Of a DNA stretch of 64,000 bases, positions 51,489 through 62,368 are shown one piece after another. The stretch covers positions 23,501-87,500 of the forward strand of contig NZ_QXFI01000029.1 in the NCBI RefSeq assembly GCF_003584135.1. Direction: 5' to 3'. The notes under the pieces are model-generated. The model ran no database searches, had not been told where the DNA came from, and worked only from the letters and a program-made list of their open reading frames with translations. Origin of the DNA: Flagellimonas pelagia (GTDB lineage Bacteria > Bacteroidota > Bacteroidia > Flavobacteriales > Flavobacteriaceae). How positions within the stretch are numbered: position 1 is the first letter of the stretch; every line of letters begins with the position of its first letter. The position numbers and the translations under genes are program-made.

Positions 51489-54400
51489 ATGAGAACTAAA
51501 TTTCTGTACATGCTGGTGCCTTTGTTGGTGTTATGCATGTCTTTCTCTTTTGCACAAGAGAAAACCATTTCAGGTAATGTAACAGATCAACAAGGTTTGC
51601 CATTACCTGGGGTTTCCATTGTTATTGTTGGAACGACAAATGGGACCCAAACCGATTTTGATGGTAATTATACCATTTCAGCTTCCGTTGGGCAGGTGTT
51701 GCGTTATAGCTATATCGGTCAGAAGACGGTTGAGAGCACCGTGGGTGCATCTAATACCATCAATGTTCAGATGGAAGAGGACGCCCAAGCATTGGCCGAA
51801 GTTGTGGTCACCGGTTATGGCTCAAGATCAAGAGAGCTGTCAACTTCTGCAATTTCAACCGTTTCCACTGAAAAAATTGAAGCCTTTGTTCCTTCAACCA
51901 GTGTTGATAACATACTACAGGGTCAAGCTGCCGGTGTTCAGGTAACCGCTGCCAATGGTAGACCAGGTCAAACGGCTTTTGTTACCATTAGGGGTGTGGG
52001 GTCCATTAATGCCAGTACAACACCATTATATGTTGTGGACGGAATTCCTGTCAATTCTGATTTCATCAACAATTTGAACCCAAATGACATTGAATCTTTT
52101 TCCATTCTAAAAGATGCTGCCACAGTATCCAAATATGGTTCTCGTGGTGCAAACGGTGTTGTTTTGATTACTACCAAAAAAGGTAAATCGGGAGATGCAA
52201 GAATAACCTTCAGGTCTTCATATGGTTTTGGAGAAAAGATTCCAGATCCTTTCGATTTGATGAACACATCTCAAAAGTTAGAATTGGAAAGACAATTTGC
52301 CGAATTGGGAGTGAATGCAGCTCAATCTCTTCCTGGGGCGACTGCCGATGATGCAGAAAGAAGGAGACTGATTTCTTTGGATACCAATTGGGAAGAGGAA
52401 TTGCTGAGAAAGTCGCAAATACAATCAAACTCCCTGTCCGTTTCTGGAGGTGATGAAAGACTTACCTATTTCTTGTCATTGGGATATGACAAGAACACAG
52501 GTATTATTGATAGAATTGATGGTTTTGAAAGGATTACCGCCCGTTTAAATACTTCTTATCAAGCAAAGGATTGGTTGAACATAGGTGCGAACATATCCTT
52601 GTCAAGAAGCACTACGGATCTTCCTAGGGATAGGAACAATGTGCAAAACCCATTCAGGGCTATGTACGATTACAACCCTTGGGACCCATTATATTTAAGA
52701 GATGCGAACGGTGGAATTGTGACCGATGACCAAGGAGATCCGGTGTATAATCCAACAACCTCCGGTTTCCCAATTGCATTGGCTTTGCAAACAGAGCCAG
52801 AAGACAATAGAAACTTCTTGATTACAGGGAGCTTGTCCGCAGACATGAAGTTTTCCGATAAATTCTCGAACAGGTTTTCTGTGGGTGCCACAAACAATAG
52901 ATACAACAGGACTGCTCGATCAATAGCTGGTGGTGTATTGAATAGTATTGTAGGGGATGCCAATTTTCCGGGAACTCAGACGGACAATTTTGCCAATACA
53001 TTGCAATACAACGTGAACAACCTTTTCACGTATTCTGACACCTATGGTGAGTACCATAACTTCTCTGCCAGCTTTTTGTTGGAATATAACGAGAATATTT
53101 ATACGGATCTTTTTGCCAGTAGCAGAGGGTTCCCTTCTCCAGAAATACCATATCAGGATGTTGCTGCTGAAGCGACAAGTGCGGGTTCAAGCGAAGCTAG
53201 GAGGATATTGTTCTCTCAAGGACTTTTCCTAGATTATGACTATGATAGCAAGTACATCCTTTCCGCATCCGTCAGAAGGGATGGTTCTTCAAGGTTTGGA
53301 CCAGACAACAAGTATGGATATTTCTATAGTGGTAGTGCCGCATGGAACATAGCCAAAGAATCTTTCATGGAAGGCTCTTTCGTGAACGACCTTAAGCTTA
53401 GGGCTTCATATGGTACTTCCGGTAACCAGAACATTGGGGATTTTAACTACTTGGACCTTTTACAGTTTGGGACCTATAATGGTAACACAACGGCAATTCC
53501 GATCGGGGTGGGTAACCCAGAAATCCAATGGGAGTCCCAAGCTATTTTGGACGTAGGTGTTGAATTTGGATTGTTCAACAACAGAATCAGCGGGGTTGTG
53601 GATTATTATAAAAAGAACTCCAAAGACCTCTTGTTGAACCAACCTTTGTCCCAAACAGTAGGTGATGAGGATAATTCCATCGTGGCCAACATTGGAGAGA
53701 TCGAGAACAGTGGTTTGGAGGTTTCTTTGAATGCAGATGTGATAAGAGGTAAGGACTTCATCTGGAGAGTTGGGGGTAACGTTGCATTTATGGACAATAA
53801 AGTGGTATCACTTGTTAATGGAGAGGATATCATCAACGGGACATTCGGCTACAATATCTTGAGTGAAGGTGAGGAAATCAACTCATTCTACACAGTGAAG
53901 TATGCCGGTGTTAACCCTGCAAACGGAGAGCCTTTGTACTATGATTTGGATGGTAACATTACCAATGAGTACAGTGCCAGCTTTAATACTATTTTAAAAG
54001 GTAAATCACCATATGCCAATATTGAAGGAGGATTCTTTACTTCTGTGAGATGGCATGGTTTTGGACTTAGAGCGGATTTTGTAGGTAAAGGAGGCAACTA
54101 CATCCTTAACTTCCAGAGACAATCGGGTATTTCAATTGGGAACATTGACAGCAACCAACGAGTGGAAGCATTCAATTACTGGAAACAACCAGGAGACACC
54201 AATGTACTGCCAAGTCCATTGTACCAAGGTACCGCGGACCAAGATAGTGATAGATGGTTGGAGAGAGGTGACTATATCAGATTAAGGACCCTGACATTTG
54301 ACTACAGTTTACCTAACAAGTTTTTGGATGGTACCGGTTTGGATGCCGTTAGGTTCTTTGCCACTGGTCAGAATCTTTTCACCATTACCGAATATAACGG

Positions 54401-54533
54401 AGATCCTGAAATTGGTATTGGATCCAACGAAAGTTCCGCCGCTGGTAGCCAAGGATTCATTCCTGGAGCATTTTCGTTGTTCAGCTATCCACAGACCAGA
54501 TCATACACCTTTGGAGTAGAAATAGGATTTTAA
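51489..54533 (+). CDS. SusC/RagA family TonB-linked outer-membrane protein
   Basis: This is a 1014-residue protein. It has a signal peptide (LVPLLVLCMSFSFAQ), an N-terminal carboxypeptidase-regulatory-like domain (about residues 25-100, ISGNVTDQQGLPLPGVSIVI), a TonB-box region (LAEVVVTGYG) and a plug (about 115-220, VRGVGSIN-like TIRGVGSINASTTPLYVVDG and LKDAATVSKYGSRGANGVVLIT). A 22-strand-type barrel follows and ends GVEIGF. It imports oligomers bound by the SusD partner 13 bp downstream. With no enzymes in the locus, the substrate is unknown. Confidence 0.96.
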   Translation: MRTKFLYMLVPLLVLCMSFSFAQEKTISGNVTDQQGLPLPGVSIVIVGTTNGTQTDFDGNYTISASVGQVLRYSYIGQKTVESTVGASNTINVQMEEDAQALAEVVVTGYGSRSRELSTSAISTVSTEKIEAFVPSTSVDNILQGQAAGVQVTAANGRPGQTAFVTIRGVGSINASTTPLYVVDGIPVNSDFINNLNPNDIESFSILKDAATVSKYGSRGANGVVLITTKKGKSGDARITFRSSYGFGEKIPDPFDLMNTSQKLELERQFAELGVNAAQSLPGATADDAERRRLISLDTNWEEELLRKSQIQSNSLSVSGGDERLTYFLSLGYDKNTGIIDRIDGFERITARLNTSYQAKDWLNIGANISLSRSTTDLPRDRNNVQNPFRAMYDYNPWDPLYLRDANGGIVTDDQGDPVYNPTTSGFPIALALQTEPEDNRNFLITGSLSADMKFSDKFSNRFSVGATNNRYNRTARSIAGGVLNSIVGDANFPGTQTDNFANTLQYNVNNLFTYSDTYGEYHNFSASFLLEYNENIYTDLFASSRGFPSPEIPYQDVAAEATSAGSSEARRILFSQGLFLDYDYDSKYILSASVRRDGSSRFGPDNKYGYFYSGSAAWNIAKESFMEGSFVNDLKLRASYGTSGNQNIGDFNYLDLLQFGTYNGNTTAIPIGVGNPEIQWESQAILDVGVEFGLFNNRISGVVDYYKKNSKDLLLNQPLSQTVGDEDNSIVANIGEIENSGLEVSLNADVIRGKDFIWRVGGNVAFMDNKVVSLVNGEDIINGTFGYNILSEGEEINSFYTVKYAGVNPANGEPLYYDLDGNITNEYSASFNTILKGKSPYANIEGGFFTSVRWHGFGLRADFVGKGGNYILNFQRQSGISIGNIDSNQRVEAFNYWKQPGDTNVLPSPLYQGTADQDSDRWLERGDYIRLRTLTFDYSLPNKFLDGTGLDAVRFFATGQNLFTITEYNGDPEIGIGSNESSAAGSQGFIPGAFSLFSYPQTRSYTFGVEIGF

Positions 54534-54546
54534 AAAAGAAATTGAT

Positions 54547-56010
54547 ATGAAAAATAAGTTATATACATATGGTTTGTTATTGTTCACGTCAGCTACTTTG
54601 TTGGTGTCGTGTGATGATGAACTGAACGATTTGCAGCCTTTTACCGAAGGTAACCCCGAAACATTTTTTAATAGTGTTTCCAGCTTCCAGAATGGGGTTG
54701 ATGGGATTTACAGCCAGTTTTGGAACTATTATTCAAGTCCTGGTTCAGGATTACAGGGTATCCCGGATATCCTTTCTGATAACGTGGTCCTTGCCCAAAC
54801 AGGTCGTAGATCCAATGAGGTATACTATGATTTTAGGTATAACCCGAACACAGGTGGTGCCATTTCACTTTATTGGAGCGAGGCTTATGAGGCGGTTAAT
54901 GCAGCCAACTTGATTATTGGTCAAATTGACAATTTGACGGATGGACCTGAGAAAGATAATATTTTGGGTCAGGCTTTGGCCGCTCGTGCCATTGCACATT
55001 TCGATTTGGTCAGGATTTTTGGGAAGATACCTACCCAGAGTGCTGATGCCAACGATTCTCCGGGTATTGTTTACGTTAAGGTAGAGGATGGCGATACAGG
55101 TGATCCCTTTGCACAACCTGCAAGGGAGACTGTGGCTAGTAACTATGCCGAGATTATCGGAGACTTGGAGGCTGCAAGTCAGTTGATTGCGGATAGCAAT
55201 GGAGAAGGTCGCTTGGATAGGGATGCCGTATATGGTATGCTTTCAAGGGTTTATCTATACAATGGTGAATACCAAAAAGTGATCAATGCCGCCAATGAGG
55301 TGACCACAGCTGTGGTAGATGCCAATGAGGCCGGTGCCTTGTTGGATGTTTATGAAGATACCGATAATGATGGTGTCATCATGGAATGGTCCGTAAATAC
55401 TTCGTCAGAATCTGGATTCAATAATGTGGGGGTACTATATAGTCAAACGACTCCTCCTAACACCGTTTTGGAGTATGCCGTTGAGTATGATTTCTTCAAT
55501 AATTTGGATGCCAATGATTTGAGAAGGGAAGTGATCCAGTATGATGCTACCAATCAAGGAAACAGCTATAATGCCATTAGAAAGTTCTTGGGTGAGACCG
55601 GTCAGGTTAATGGCAGGGTAGACATCAAAGTGCTTAGGGCGGCTGAGGTATTGTTGAACAAGGCCGAAGCCCAGTTCGAATTGAACCAGCCAGGAAATGC
55701 ACTGGCAACCTTGGATCTTTTGAGGGCCAAGCGTTACAGCTCCTTCACGGGAGGTGAAAGCGGACAAGCCTTGGAAGATGCAATCCAATATGAAAGAAGG
55801 GTTGAGCTTTGTTTTGAGGGCCACAGGTTTTTCGATATTAAACGTAGAGGGGAGTCCATGGTTCGTTCCAATAACGGAGATTTGCAGGATGGAACAGGTA
55901 CCCCAGCGGAAGTGTTGACCTTGCCTGCTGGTGATTACAGGTTCCAGTTCCCTATCCCAACAGCAGAGATCAATGCTAACCCTAACATGGTTCAGAACCC
56001 TAACTACTAA
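54547..56010 (+). CDS. RagB/SusD family surface lipoprotein
   Basis: This 487-residue lipoprotein (signal ends ATLLVSCD, C22) is the substrate-binding lid of the SusCD pair. The helical TPR-like fold (AVNAANLIIGQIDNL, ARAIAHFDLVRIFG) and the C-terminal YERRVELCFEGHRFFDIKR motif are typical of SusD. Together with the SusC-like barrel it forms a pedal-bin transporter at the outer membrane. It is followed at 18 bp by a small lipoprotein gene on the same strand. Confidence 0.95.
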   Translation: MKNKLYTYGLLLFTSATLLVSCDDELNDLQPFTEGNPETFFNSVSSFQNGVDGIYSQFWNYYSSPGSGLQGIPDILSDNVVLAQTGRRSNEVYYDFRYNPNTGGAISLYWSEAYEAVNAANLIIGQIDNLTDGPEKDNILGQALAARAIAHFDLVRIFGKIPTQSADANDSPGIVYVKVEDGDTGDPFAQPARETVASNYAEIIGDLEAASQLIADSNGEGRLDRDAVYGMLSRVYLYNGEYQKVINAANEVTTAVVDANEAGALLDVYEDTDNDGVIMEWSVNTSSESGFNNVGVLYSQTTPPNTVLEYAVEYDFFNNLDANDLRREVIQYDATNQGNSYNAIRKFLGETGQVNGRVDIKVLRAAEVLLNKAEAQFELNQPGNALATLDLLRAKRYSSFTGGESGQALEDAIQYERRVELCFEGHRFFDIKRRGESMVRSNNGDLQDGTGTPAEVLTLPAGDYRFQFPIPTAEINANPNMVQNPNY

Positions 56011-56028
56011 CAGATAATGACATATAAA

Positions 56029-56844
56029 ATGAAAAATATATTCAGAACATTGGGAATCCTTTTTGTGGGGTTTCTTTTGGTCACGTCTTGTGAAAAGAAC
56101 GAGGATCCTACCATTGACTTTGGTGAAGGGTATGTGCAGTTGAACTCTACAACTGGTTCAATCCCTGAGAATAGTTCAAGTCCGATTGTAACAACAGTTT
56201 TGTTGGGTAATGATGGGACCAATCCAAATGGTGTTACGGTAAATTTTACCGTAACATCTTCGGATGATTCTAGATTTACAGTTACCCCTTCAAATGGGAC
56301 TGTTGAGATTCCGGCCGGAGAGTTTTCTGCTGATATCCTTGTTCAACCATTGGATAATCTAGATGCTGACGGTGATGTTGAAATTACTATTGAGTTATCA
56401 ACTAGTTCGGATCTGCCTATTGGAATAGCAGGTCAAGGATTGGTAGCAACATCTAGGGACATAGTAATCACGGATAACGATTGTCCTACTGTGTATTCTT
56501 CTAAATATGCTGTAAATGTTTATGCATTTGATGAAGAGGCTCCATCTCATAGTGTTGATTTGGTTCCGGTTCCAGGAACTGATAATCAATTTACGATTGA
56601 GTCTTCTTGGGGACCAAGCTTTGTGGCTTGGGCTACAGGAAGTGCAAGCTATGAAGGACTATACCTTTATTCCGGGACTATTACTGTGAATGATGACTTT
56701 ACGGTCGACTTCGTAGGAGATGATTCATGGGGAACTGGAGGCAGTGGTACCTATACTGCATGTGGTGATAGGTTTGAAATAACTTTAACACAAGCACTGT
56801 TCTCAGGAGGTTTTACCGTAGACATAGTTATGGTCGGACAGTAA
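56029..56844 (+). CDS. surface lipoprotein with Calx-beta-like region, third gene of the SusCD locus
   Basis: This 271-residue lipoprotein starts at ATG 56029 (signal ILFVGFLLVTSCEKN, C21); ATG 56017 would add four residues. The mature part is rich in beta strands, with a Calx-beta-like stretch at about 35-150 (VTVNFTVTSSDDSRFTVTP, VEIPAGEFSADILVQPLDN) and an unassigned C-terminal domain. Its place behind SusC and SusD suggests a surface glycan-binding or accessory role. No carbohydrate-binding module is recognised. Confidence 0.78.
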   Translation: MKNIFRTLGILFVGFLLVTSCEKNEDPTIDFGEGYVQLNSTTGSIPENSSSPIVTTVLLGNDGTNPNGVTVNFTVTSSDDSRFTVTPSNGTVEIPAGEFSADILVQPLDNLDADGDVEITIELSTSSDLPIGIAGQGLVATSRDIVITDNDCPTVYSSKYAVNVYAFDEEAPSHSVDLVPVPGTDNQFTIESSWGPSFVAWATGSASYEGLYLYSGTITVNDDFTVDFVGDDSWGTGGSGTYTACGDRFEITLTQALFSGGFTVDIVMVGQ

Positions 56845-56867
56845 TTGCAGAATCTTACTCATGAAAA

Positions 56868-56903
56868 TAAAAAGGCACCTGTAATAAAACAGGTGCCTTT
56901 TTA
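56868..56903. terminator. bidirectional terminator after the SusCD locus
   Basis: AAAAAGGCACCTG and CAGGTGCCTTTTT (stem GGCACCTG/CAGGTGCC, loop TAATAAAA) terminate both the plus-strand SusCD transcript and the minus-strand gene that follows. Confidence 0.9.
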
Positions 56904-56922
56904 ATTTTTCCGTGTTTCATAA

Positions 56923-57609
56923 CTAAAGCTTGGAAATGATATTTTCGTTGTAATAATCCATCAGTTTTATGGCATCATCCACATGGTTCAATTTTAAATT
57001 GTTTGTTTTTACAAAATCCTGCACTTTATCCTTTCCAAGGATTTTGTAGAATTCATTTTTTCTTAAATAAATTTTTGTTGCAGGTTCCTCATCAATCTGA
57101 ATATAATAGGCACTTACGTCAATGTATCTAGGGGGGACCAACCGATCGTAACTTGTGGAGGGAGTCCTTCCTCTTCTTAGCTTTTTCTCAGGTTTAAAGA
57201 GTAAGGTGGCCCTGCCGTTGTTCATGGCAATAAAATACCCCGTTCTTACAGATTCATTGTCGTCATCCTTGTATGGCAGCAATTTGTAAAGTTTGTTTCC
57301 TATGCTTACCGATATATTTTTCCGTTTAAGTACAGAAGTGTACTCAGAATTGCCCCTTTGCAATTCTATTTCACTATTGGAAGCATTATATCGTAGGTTG
57401 CCCACTATTTTTTCCTGGCCATTCATATATATTTTGCCACGCTTGAATTCTTCCTCAAAATAGGGAGACCCTTCCGTTTTGACCTTTGAAAGGTCAATTT
57501 CCTTTGTTTGATAGGAAACCACCGCAGTTTCGTCTGGATTGGTGAAATTAACTTGGGCCAATCCAGTTGAAAATATTAATAAAGTCAGTGCATTTAGTTT
57601 GTAATTCAT
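56923..57609 (-). CDS. exported protein, uncharacterised
   Basis: This 228-residue protein has a signal peptide (LNALTLLIFSTGLAQ). Mid-sequence blocks such as GKIYMNGQEKIVGNLRYNAS and YYIQIDEEPATKIYLRKNEF are typical of flavobacterial envelope proteins that I cannot name. It has no enzyme motif or membrane span after the signal. It is convergent with the SusCD locus. Confidence in the gene is good, but in its function there is none. Confidence 0.72.
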   Translation of the reverse strand: MNYKLNALTLLIFSTGLAQVNFTNPDETAVVSYQTKEIDLSKVKTEGSPYFEEEFKRGKIYMNGQEKIVGNLRYNASNSEIELQRGNSEYTSVLKRKNISVSIGNKLYKLLPYKDDDNESVRTGYFIAMNNGRATLLFKPEKKLRRGRTPSTSYDRLVPPRYIDVSAYYIQIDEEPATKIYLRKNEFYKILGKDKVQDFVKTNNLKLNHVDDAIKLMDYYNENIISKL

Positions 57610-57925
57610 TCTTTTAAGTCCTTGATTTTATTGATTGTTCATGAAAGCAAATTATCTCGCAATAAGCAATTTTTACCTGAGGTTCATTGTTATAGTCTTC
57701 TTAATGTTATCCTAAAATTACATCTACCTGGATCAGTTCTGCTAACGAGTGGTTTAATATTGATTCTTGATGAGCCCTATCCATGGCTTTTGCAGGTAAG
57801 GTTTGGTATTTTGATATAAGGTTCGGGGACATTCGTTTATTTATCGCCTATCGTTTCAGTGCCAATTAAAATTCACATTTCTTTAGAAACAAAACTTTTT
57901 ACCTTTGCCAGACCAAAACTGTGGA
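57610..57925. other. intergenic stretch upstream of the putative porin
   Basis: There is no convincing gene. A 65-codon frame (57622-57819) has no protein-like composition. The end of the stretch holds TACCTTTG (57900-57907), a likely -7 box for the porin gene. Confidence 0.5.
57900..57907 (+). promoter_or_regulatory. putative -7 box TACCTTTG of the porin gene
   Basis: Matches the Bacteroidota TAnnTTTG element, 18 bp before the ATG. A TTTC-type element near 57878 may be the -33 box. Confidence 0.4.
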
Positions 57926-59941
57926 ATGAGATTTTTATTTTTTGTACTACTCTTTTTTCTTGGCAATGCCATTTTTGCGCAACAGGATTCGGTCCCACCA
58001 TCTAGAAAGTCTGTTGATACTGGGGTGCTCTCAAGGAATGTTTCAATGTCCAGTGATACATTGAGAAAAAATTCTTCACTAAGAGGATTTAAAAAAAACG
58101 ATTCCATTACTGTAAAGAATTACAAGATTGTTTCGTATCTCAGGGATACCACGTATTTGGATACCACACTTACCATACGAAAGGAATATAAGTACAACTA
58201 TTTGCGGACGGATGATTTTGAACTGATGCCCTTTGCCAACATGGGGCAGCAGTATAATGAACTGGGAAAGGATTTTTCACATGTGCCCTACTATCCACGG
58301 ATCGGTGCTACGGCAAAGAATTATGGGTATGCCGAAAAAGAGGATATCAAATATTACAATGTGCCCACCCCGATGACAGAACTTATGTTCAAGACTACCA
58401 TGGAACAGGGTCAGTTTTTGGATGCCCTGCTTACGTTCAACCTATCAAGGAGGTTCAATGCTTCTGTTGCCTATACCGGATTTAGGTCATTGGGAAAATA
58501 TAGGTACGAACAAGCTCAGGACGGAAAGTTTCGGGTAACCTTCAATTATGTTACCGAAAATGGAAGGTATGACATCCGCGGTCATATCGCTGCACAGGAA
58601 CTGGAAGATGAAGAAAGTGGTGGGTTGGAAGACAGAAGTCAATTTGAGGACGATGTGACGGGAGATTTTCAGGATAGGGCCAAAATAGACCTCTTGTACA
58701 CCAATGCTGGTAATAGAATCTTAGGGAAACGTTATTTTTTGGATCAACGCTTTAAATTGGTCAACCATAAAAAGGATTCCACGGATCTAGATCCCACTTC
58801 GTTGGCTATTGGTCATGAATTCAGTTATGAGACCAAAATGTACGACTTTGAGCAATTGAAACAGAACGATGCTTTAGGGGAAGACCCATTTTTGGTGCCC
58901 ATAGAAGATAGGGCCCGATTGAAGACCATGTTCAATAAAGGGAGTATTGAGTTTTCCAATAGGACTTTGGGGCGATTAACGGGGAATGTGAGCCTGTTCA
59001 ATTACGATTACTATTTCAATAGTATTTTGATTACCGAAGAAGGTACCATCCAGAATAGGTTGCAAGGGGAAGAAATTTCCGTTGGAGGATCCTATTACAA
59101 TAAGATCGGTCCCCTTTCCCTCAAGGGAAACATCAACTATACCGTTTCAGGGGACCTTACCGGTAACAATTTTGATGCCATGGCAAGTTATAGGCTCAAT
59201 GAAAGCAATACGGTTATAGGGGCCATACACGCATCTTCCCGCATGCCGGATTTTAACTACCTGCTCTACCAAAGTGATTACAGGAACTTTAATTGGCAGA
59301 ACAATGACACTTTTGAAAACATAAGGACCCAGAACATCAAATTCGGATTCGACTCCAAATGGTTGGGACTATTGGAAGCCGAATATAGTGCCATTGACAA
59401 TTATACCTATTTCGCTTCCACGGCCACCCAGGAGCAGATAGACAATGCACAGGAAACAGCATTTGTGAAGCCTTTCCAAGAGTCGTCAACGATCAATCAT
59501 TTAAAGGTAAAATATACAAAGGAACTGAAATGGCGTAAATGGGCCCTCATGAATACCGTAATGTATCAGGATGTTACCCAGGACAACCAAGTGCTTAATT
59601 TACCGCAAGTGGTCACTAGGAATACGCTATACTTTTCAAGTGATGTATTCAAAAAAGCCATGTTCTTGCAGACAGGTGTAACCTTTAAATATTTTACGTC
59701 TTATAATATGAATGCCTACAACCCATTGCTGGGGGAATTCTACATTCAGAACAATGAAGAATTGGGCGGATATCCCTTGTTGGATGTTTTTATCAATGCC
59801 AAAGTGAGACAAACACGGATTTATTTTAAGGCGGAACATTTAAATTCCATCTTTTCACAGCCCAATTACTACTCGGCGCCGAACTATCCTTATCGCGATT
59901 TTGTGATTAGGTTTGGACTCGTTTGGAATTTTTTCTCATAA
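57926..59941 (+). CDS. putative porin (Bacteroidota type)
   Basis: This 671-residue protein starts at ATG 57926 with a signal peptide (FLFFVLLFFLGNAIFAQ). The mature protein has a Tyr/Asn/Phe-rich beta-barrel pattern with a conserved early segment (DTTYLDTTLTIRKEYKYNYL, NMGQQYNEL) and ends FGLVWNFFS with a terminal aromatic. It belongs to the large Bacteroidota porin-like family of outer-membrane proteins and presumably forms a diffusion channel. It lies directly before the rRNA operon in the same direction. Confidence 0.88.
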   Translation: MRFLFFVLLFFLGNAIFAQQDSVPPSRKSVDTGVLSRNVSMSSDTLRKNSSLRGFKKNDSITVKNYKIVSYLRDTTYLDTTLTIRKEYKYNYLRTDDFELMPFANMGQQYNELGKDFSHVPYYPRIGATAKNYGYAEKEDIKYYNVPTPMTELMFKTTMEQGQFLDALLTFNLSRRFNASVAYTGFRSLGKYRYEQAQDGKFRVTFNYVTENGRYDIRGHIAAQELEDEESGGLEDRSQFEDDVTGDFQDRAKIDLLYTNAGNRILGKRYFLDQRFKLVNHKKDSTDLDPTSLAIGHEFSYETKMYDFEQLKQNDALGEDPFLVPIEDRARLKTMFNKGSIEFSNRTLGRLTGNVSLFNYDYYFNSILITEEGTIQNRLQGEEISVGGSYYNKIGPLSLKGNINYTVSGDLTGNNFDAMASYRLNESNTVIGAIHASSRMPDFNYLLYQSDYRNFNWQNNDTFENIRTQNIKFGFDSKWLGLLEAEYSAIDNYTYFASTATQEQIDNAQETAFVKPFQESSTINHLKVKYTKELKWRKWALMNTVMYQDVTQDNQVLNLPQVVTRNTLYFSSDVFKKAMFLQTGVTFKYFTSYNMNAYNPLLGEFYIQNNEELGGYPLLDVFINAKVRQTRIYFKAEHLNSIFSQPNYYSAPNYPYRDFVIRFGLVWNFFS

Positions 59942-60247
59942 TTTTTTCGGGAATTTTTTTTGAATGGATATTGAAAAACAAGCGGTTAAGATTTTGATGT
60001 TTTTTTTTCAAAAAAAATATCCGAAAACATTTTGTGGAGTCGGAATAACGTTCTTATATTTGCACCCGCTTAGCTGATGAGGCAGGGCGTTTTCGAGAGG
60101 GGGATTGGTCGGGATGGCCGATTTTTTTTTCGGGAAAAACAAGAAGAAGTTCATATGCATATTGTAACGACAGCGTAAAGAGAATAAGAACCATTTTGAT
60201 GCGGGGGCCCGGATATTTCCGGGTGTCGGACAGACATTCAAGGAAAT
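59942..60247 (+). promoter_or_regulatory. rRNA operon promoter and leader
   Basis: TTTG at 60031-60034 (-33) and TATATTTG at 60055-60062 (-7), 20 bp apart, match the Bacteroidota promoter consensus very well. T-rich and A-rich tracts (59994-60018) lie upstream, as in UP elements. The remaining roughly 185 nt form the leader up to the 16S start. No coding frame here is credible. Confidence 0.8.
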
Positions 60248-61767
<1,520 letters not shown>

Positions 61768-61880
61768 AGAGAAAGAGACGCCCGGAGGTTGTTCGGGCCC
61801 CGCACGAGGTGGTCCTTTACCTTTATGCTGTCGTTTTACAATGTGTTTTTTGATATACTGGCAAATTTTTAGGCCAAGAC

Positions 61881-61954
61881 AGTCTCATAGCTCAGCTGGT
61901 TAGAGCGCTACACTGATAATGTAGAGGTCGGCAGTTCGAGTCTGCCTGAGACTA
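61881..61954 (+). tRNA. tRNA-Ile (GAT)
   Basis: This 74-nt cloverleaf has acceptor AGTCTCA/TGAGACT, D-loop AGCTCAGCTGGTTAGAGC and anticodon loop CTGATAA (anticodon GAT), with T-loop TTCGAGTC. It sits in the 16S-23S spacer as usual. Confidence 0.97.
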
Positions 61955-62007
61955 CGATGAAAGGTTCATTGAGTATTGAAAGGAAATTCTGGAAGTTGAG
62001 ACACCAG

Positions 62008-62070
62008 TTGTTGGTTCTTGGTTGATGGTTGATGGAAATTACGATCAACGAACAACGAACAACAATCAAC
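62008..62070. repeat. inverted-repeat tract between the two spacer tRNAs
   Basis: GTTGTTGGTTCTTGGTTGAT (and GGTTGATGG) is mirrored by ATCAACGAACAACGAACAAC, then AATCAAC, with about 10 nt between. It would form a long imperfect hairpin inside the pre-rRNA spacer. Related tracts occur between genes in this bacterial group. Confidence 0.6.
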
Positions 62071-62076
62071 TAGACT

Positions 62077-62150
62077 GGGGAATTAGCTCAGCTGGCTAGA
62101 GCGCCTGCCTTGCACGCAGGAGGTCAAGGGTTCGACTCCCTTATTCTCCA
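62077..62150 (+). tRNA. tRNA-Ala (TGC)
   Basis: This 74-nt cloverleaf has acceptor GGGGAAT/ATTCTCC, anticodon loop CTTGCAC (anticodon TGC) and T-loop GGTTCGACTCC. It is the second spacer tRNA of the rRNA operon. Confidence 0.97.
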
Positions 62151-62368
62151 CATTTTCCCCGCGGATGCGGGGATCCCGAAGGGGCGACACCGATCAAGGT
62201 CGGTAATTTCCCGGAGGGATGCCAAATCAAGTTTGGCACAAAAGTTCATTGACATATTGGGACGGAGCGTGATGATTAGGTTCATCATGGCGAAGTCAAA
62301 AGAAGAAACACGAAGTAGAATAGAATATATAAGGATTACGAGAGGGCATCCGTACTTGGTACGGGTGC
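62151..62368 (+). other. 16S-23S spacer, 3' part
   Basis: It contains GC-rich short stems (for example CCCCGCGGATGCGGGG and ACCGATCAAGGTCGGT, and TGCCAAATCAAGTTTGGCA) and the TTCATTGACATATTGG sequence typical before 23S genes, likely for RNase III processing and antitermination. The 97-codon frame that overlaps it is a by-product of tRNA and spacer sequence. Confidence 0.6.

Noticed and set aside
57622..57819. 65-codon plus-strand frame before the porin gene
   Set aside because: Composition is not protein-like and no signal, motif or partner gene supports it.
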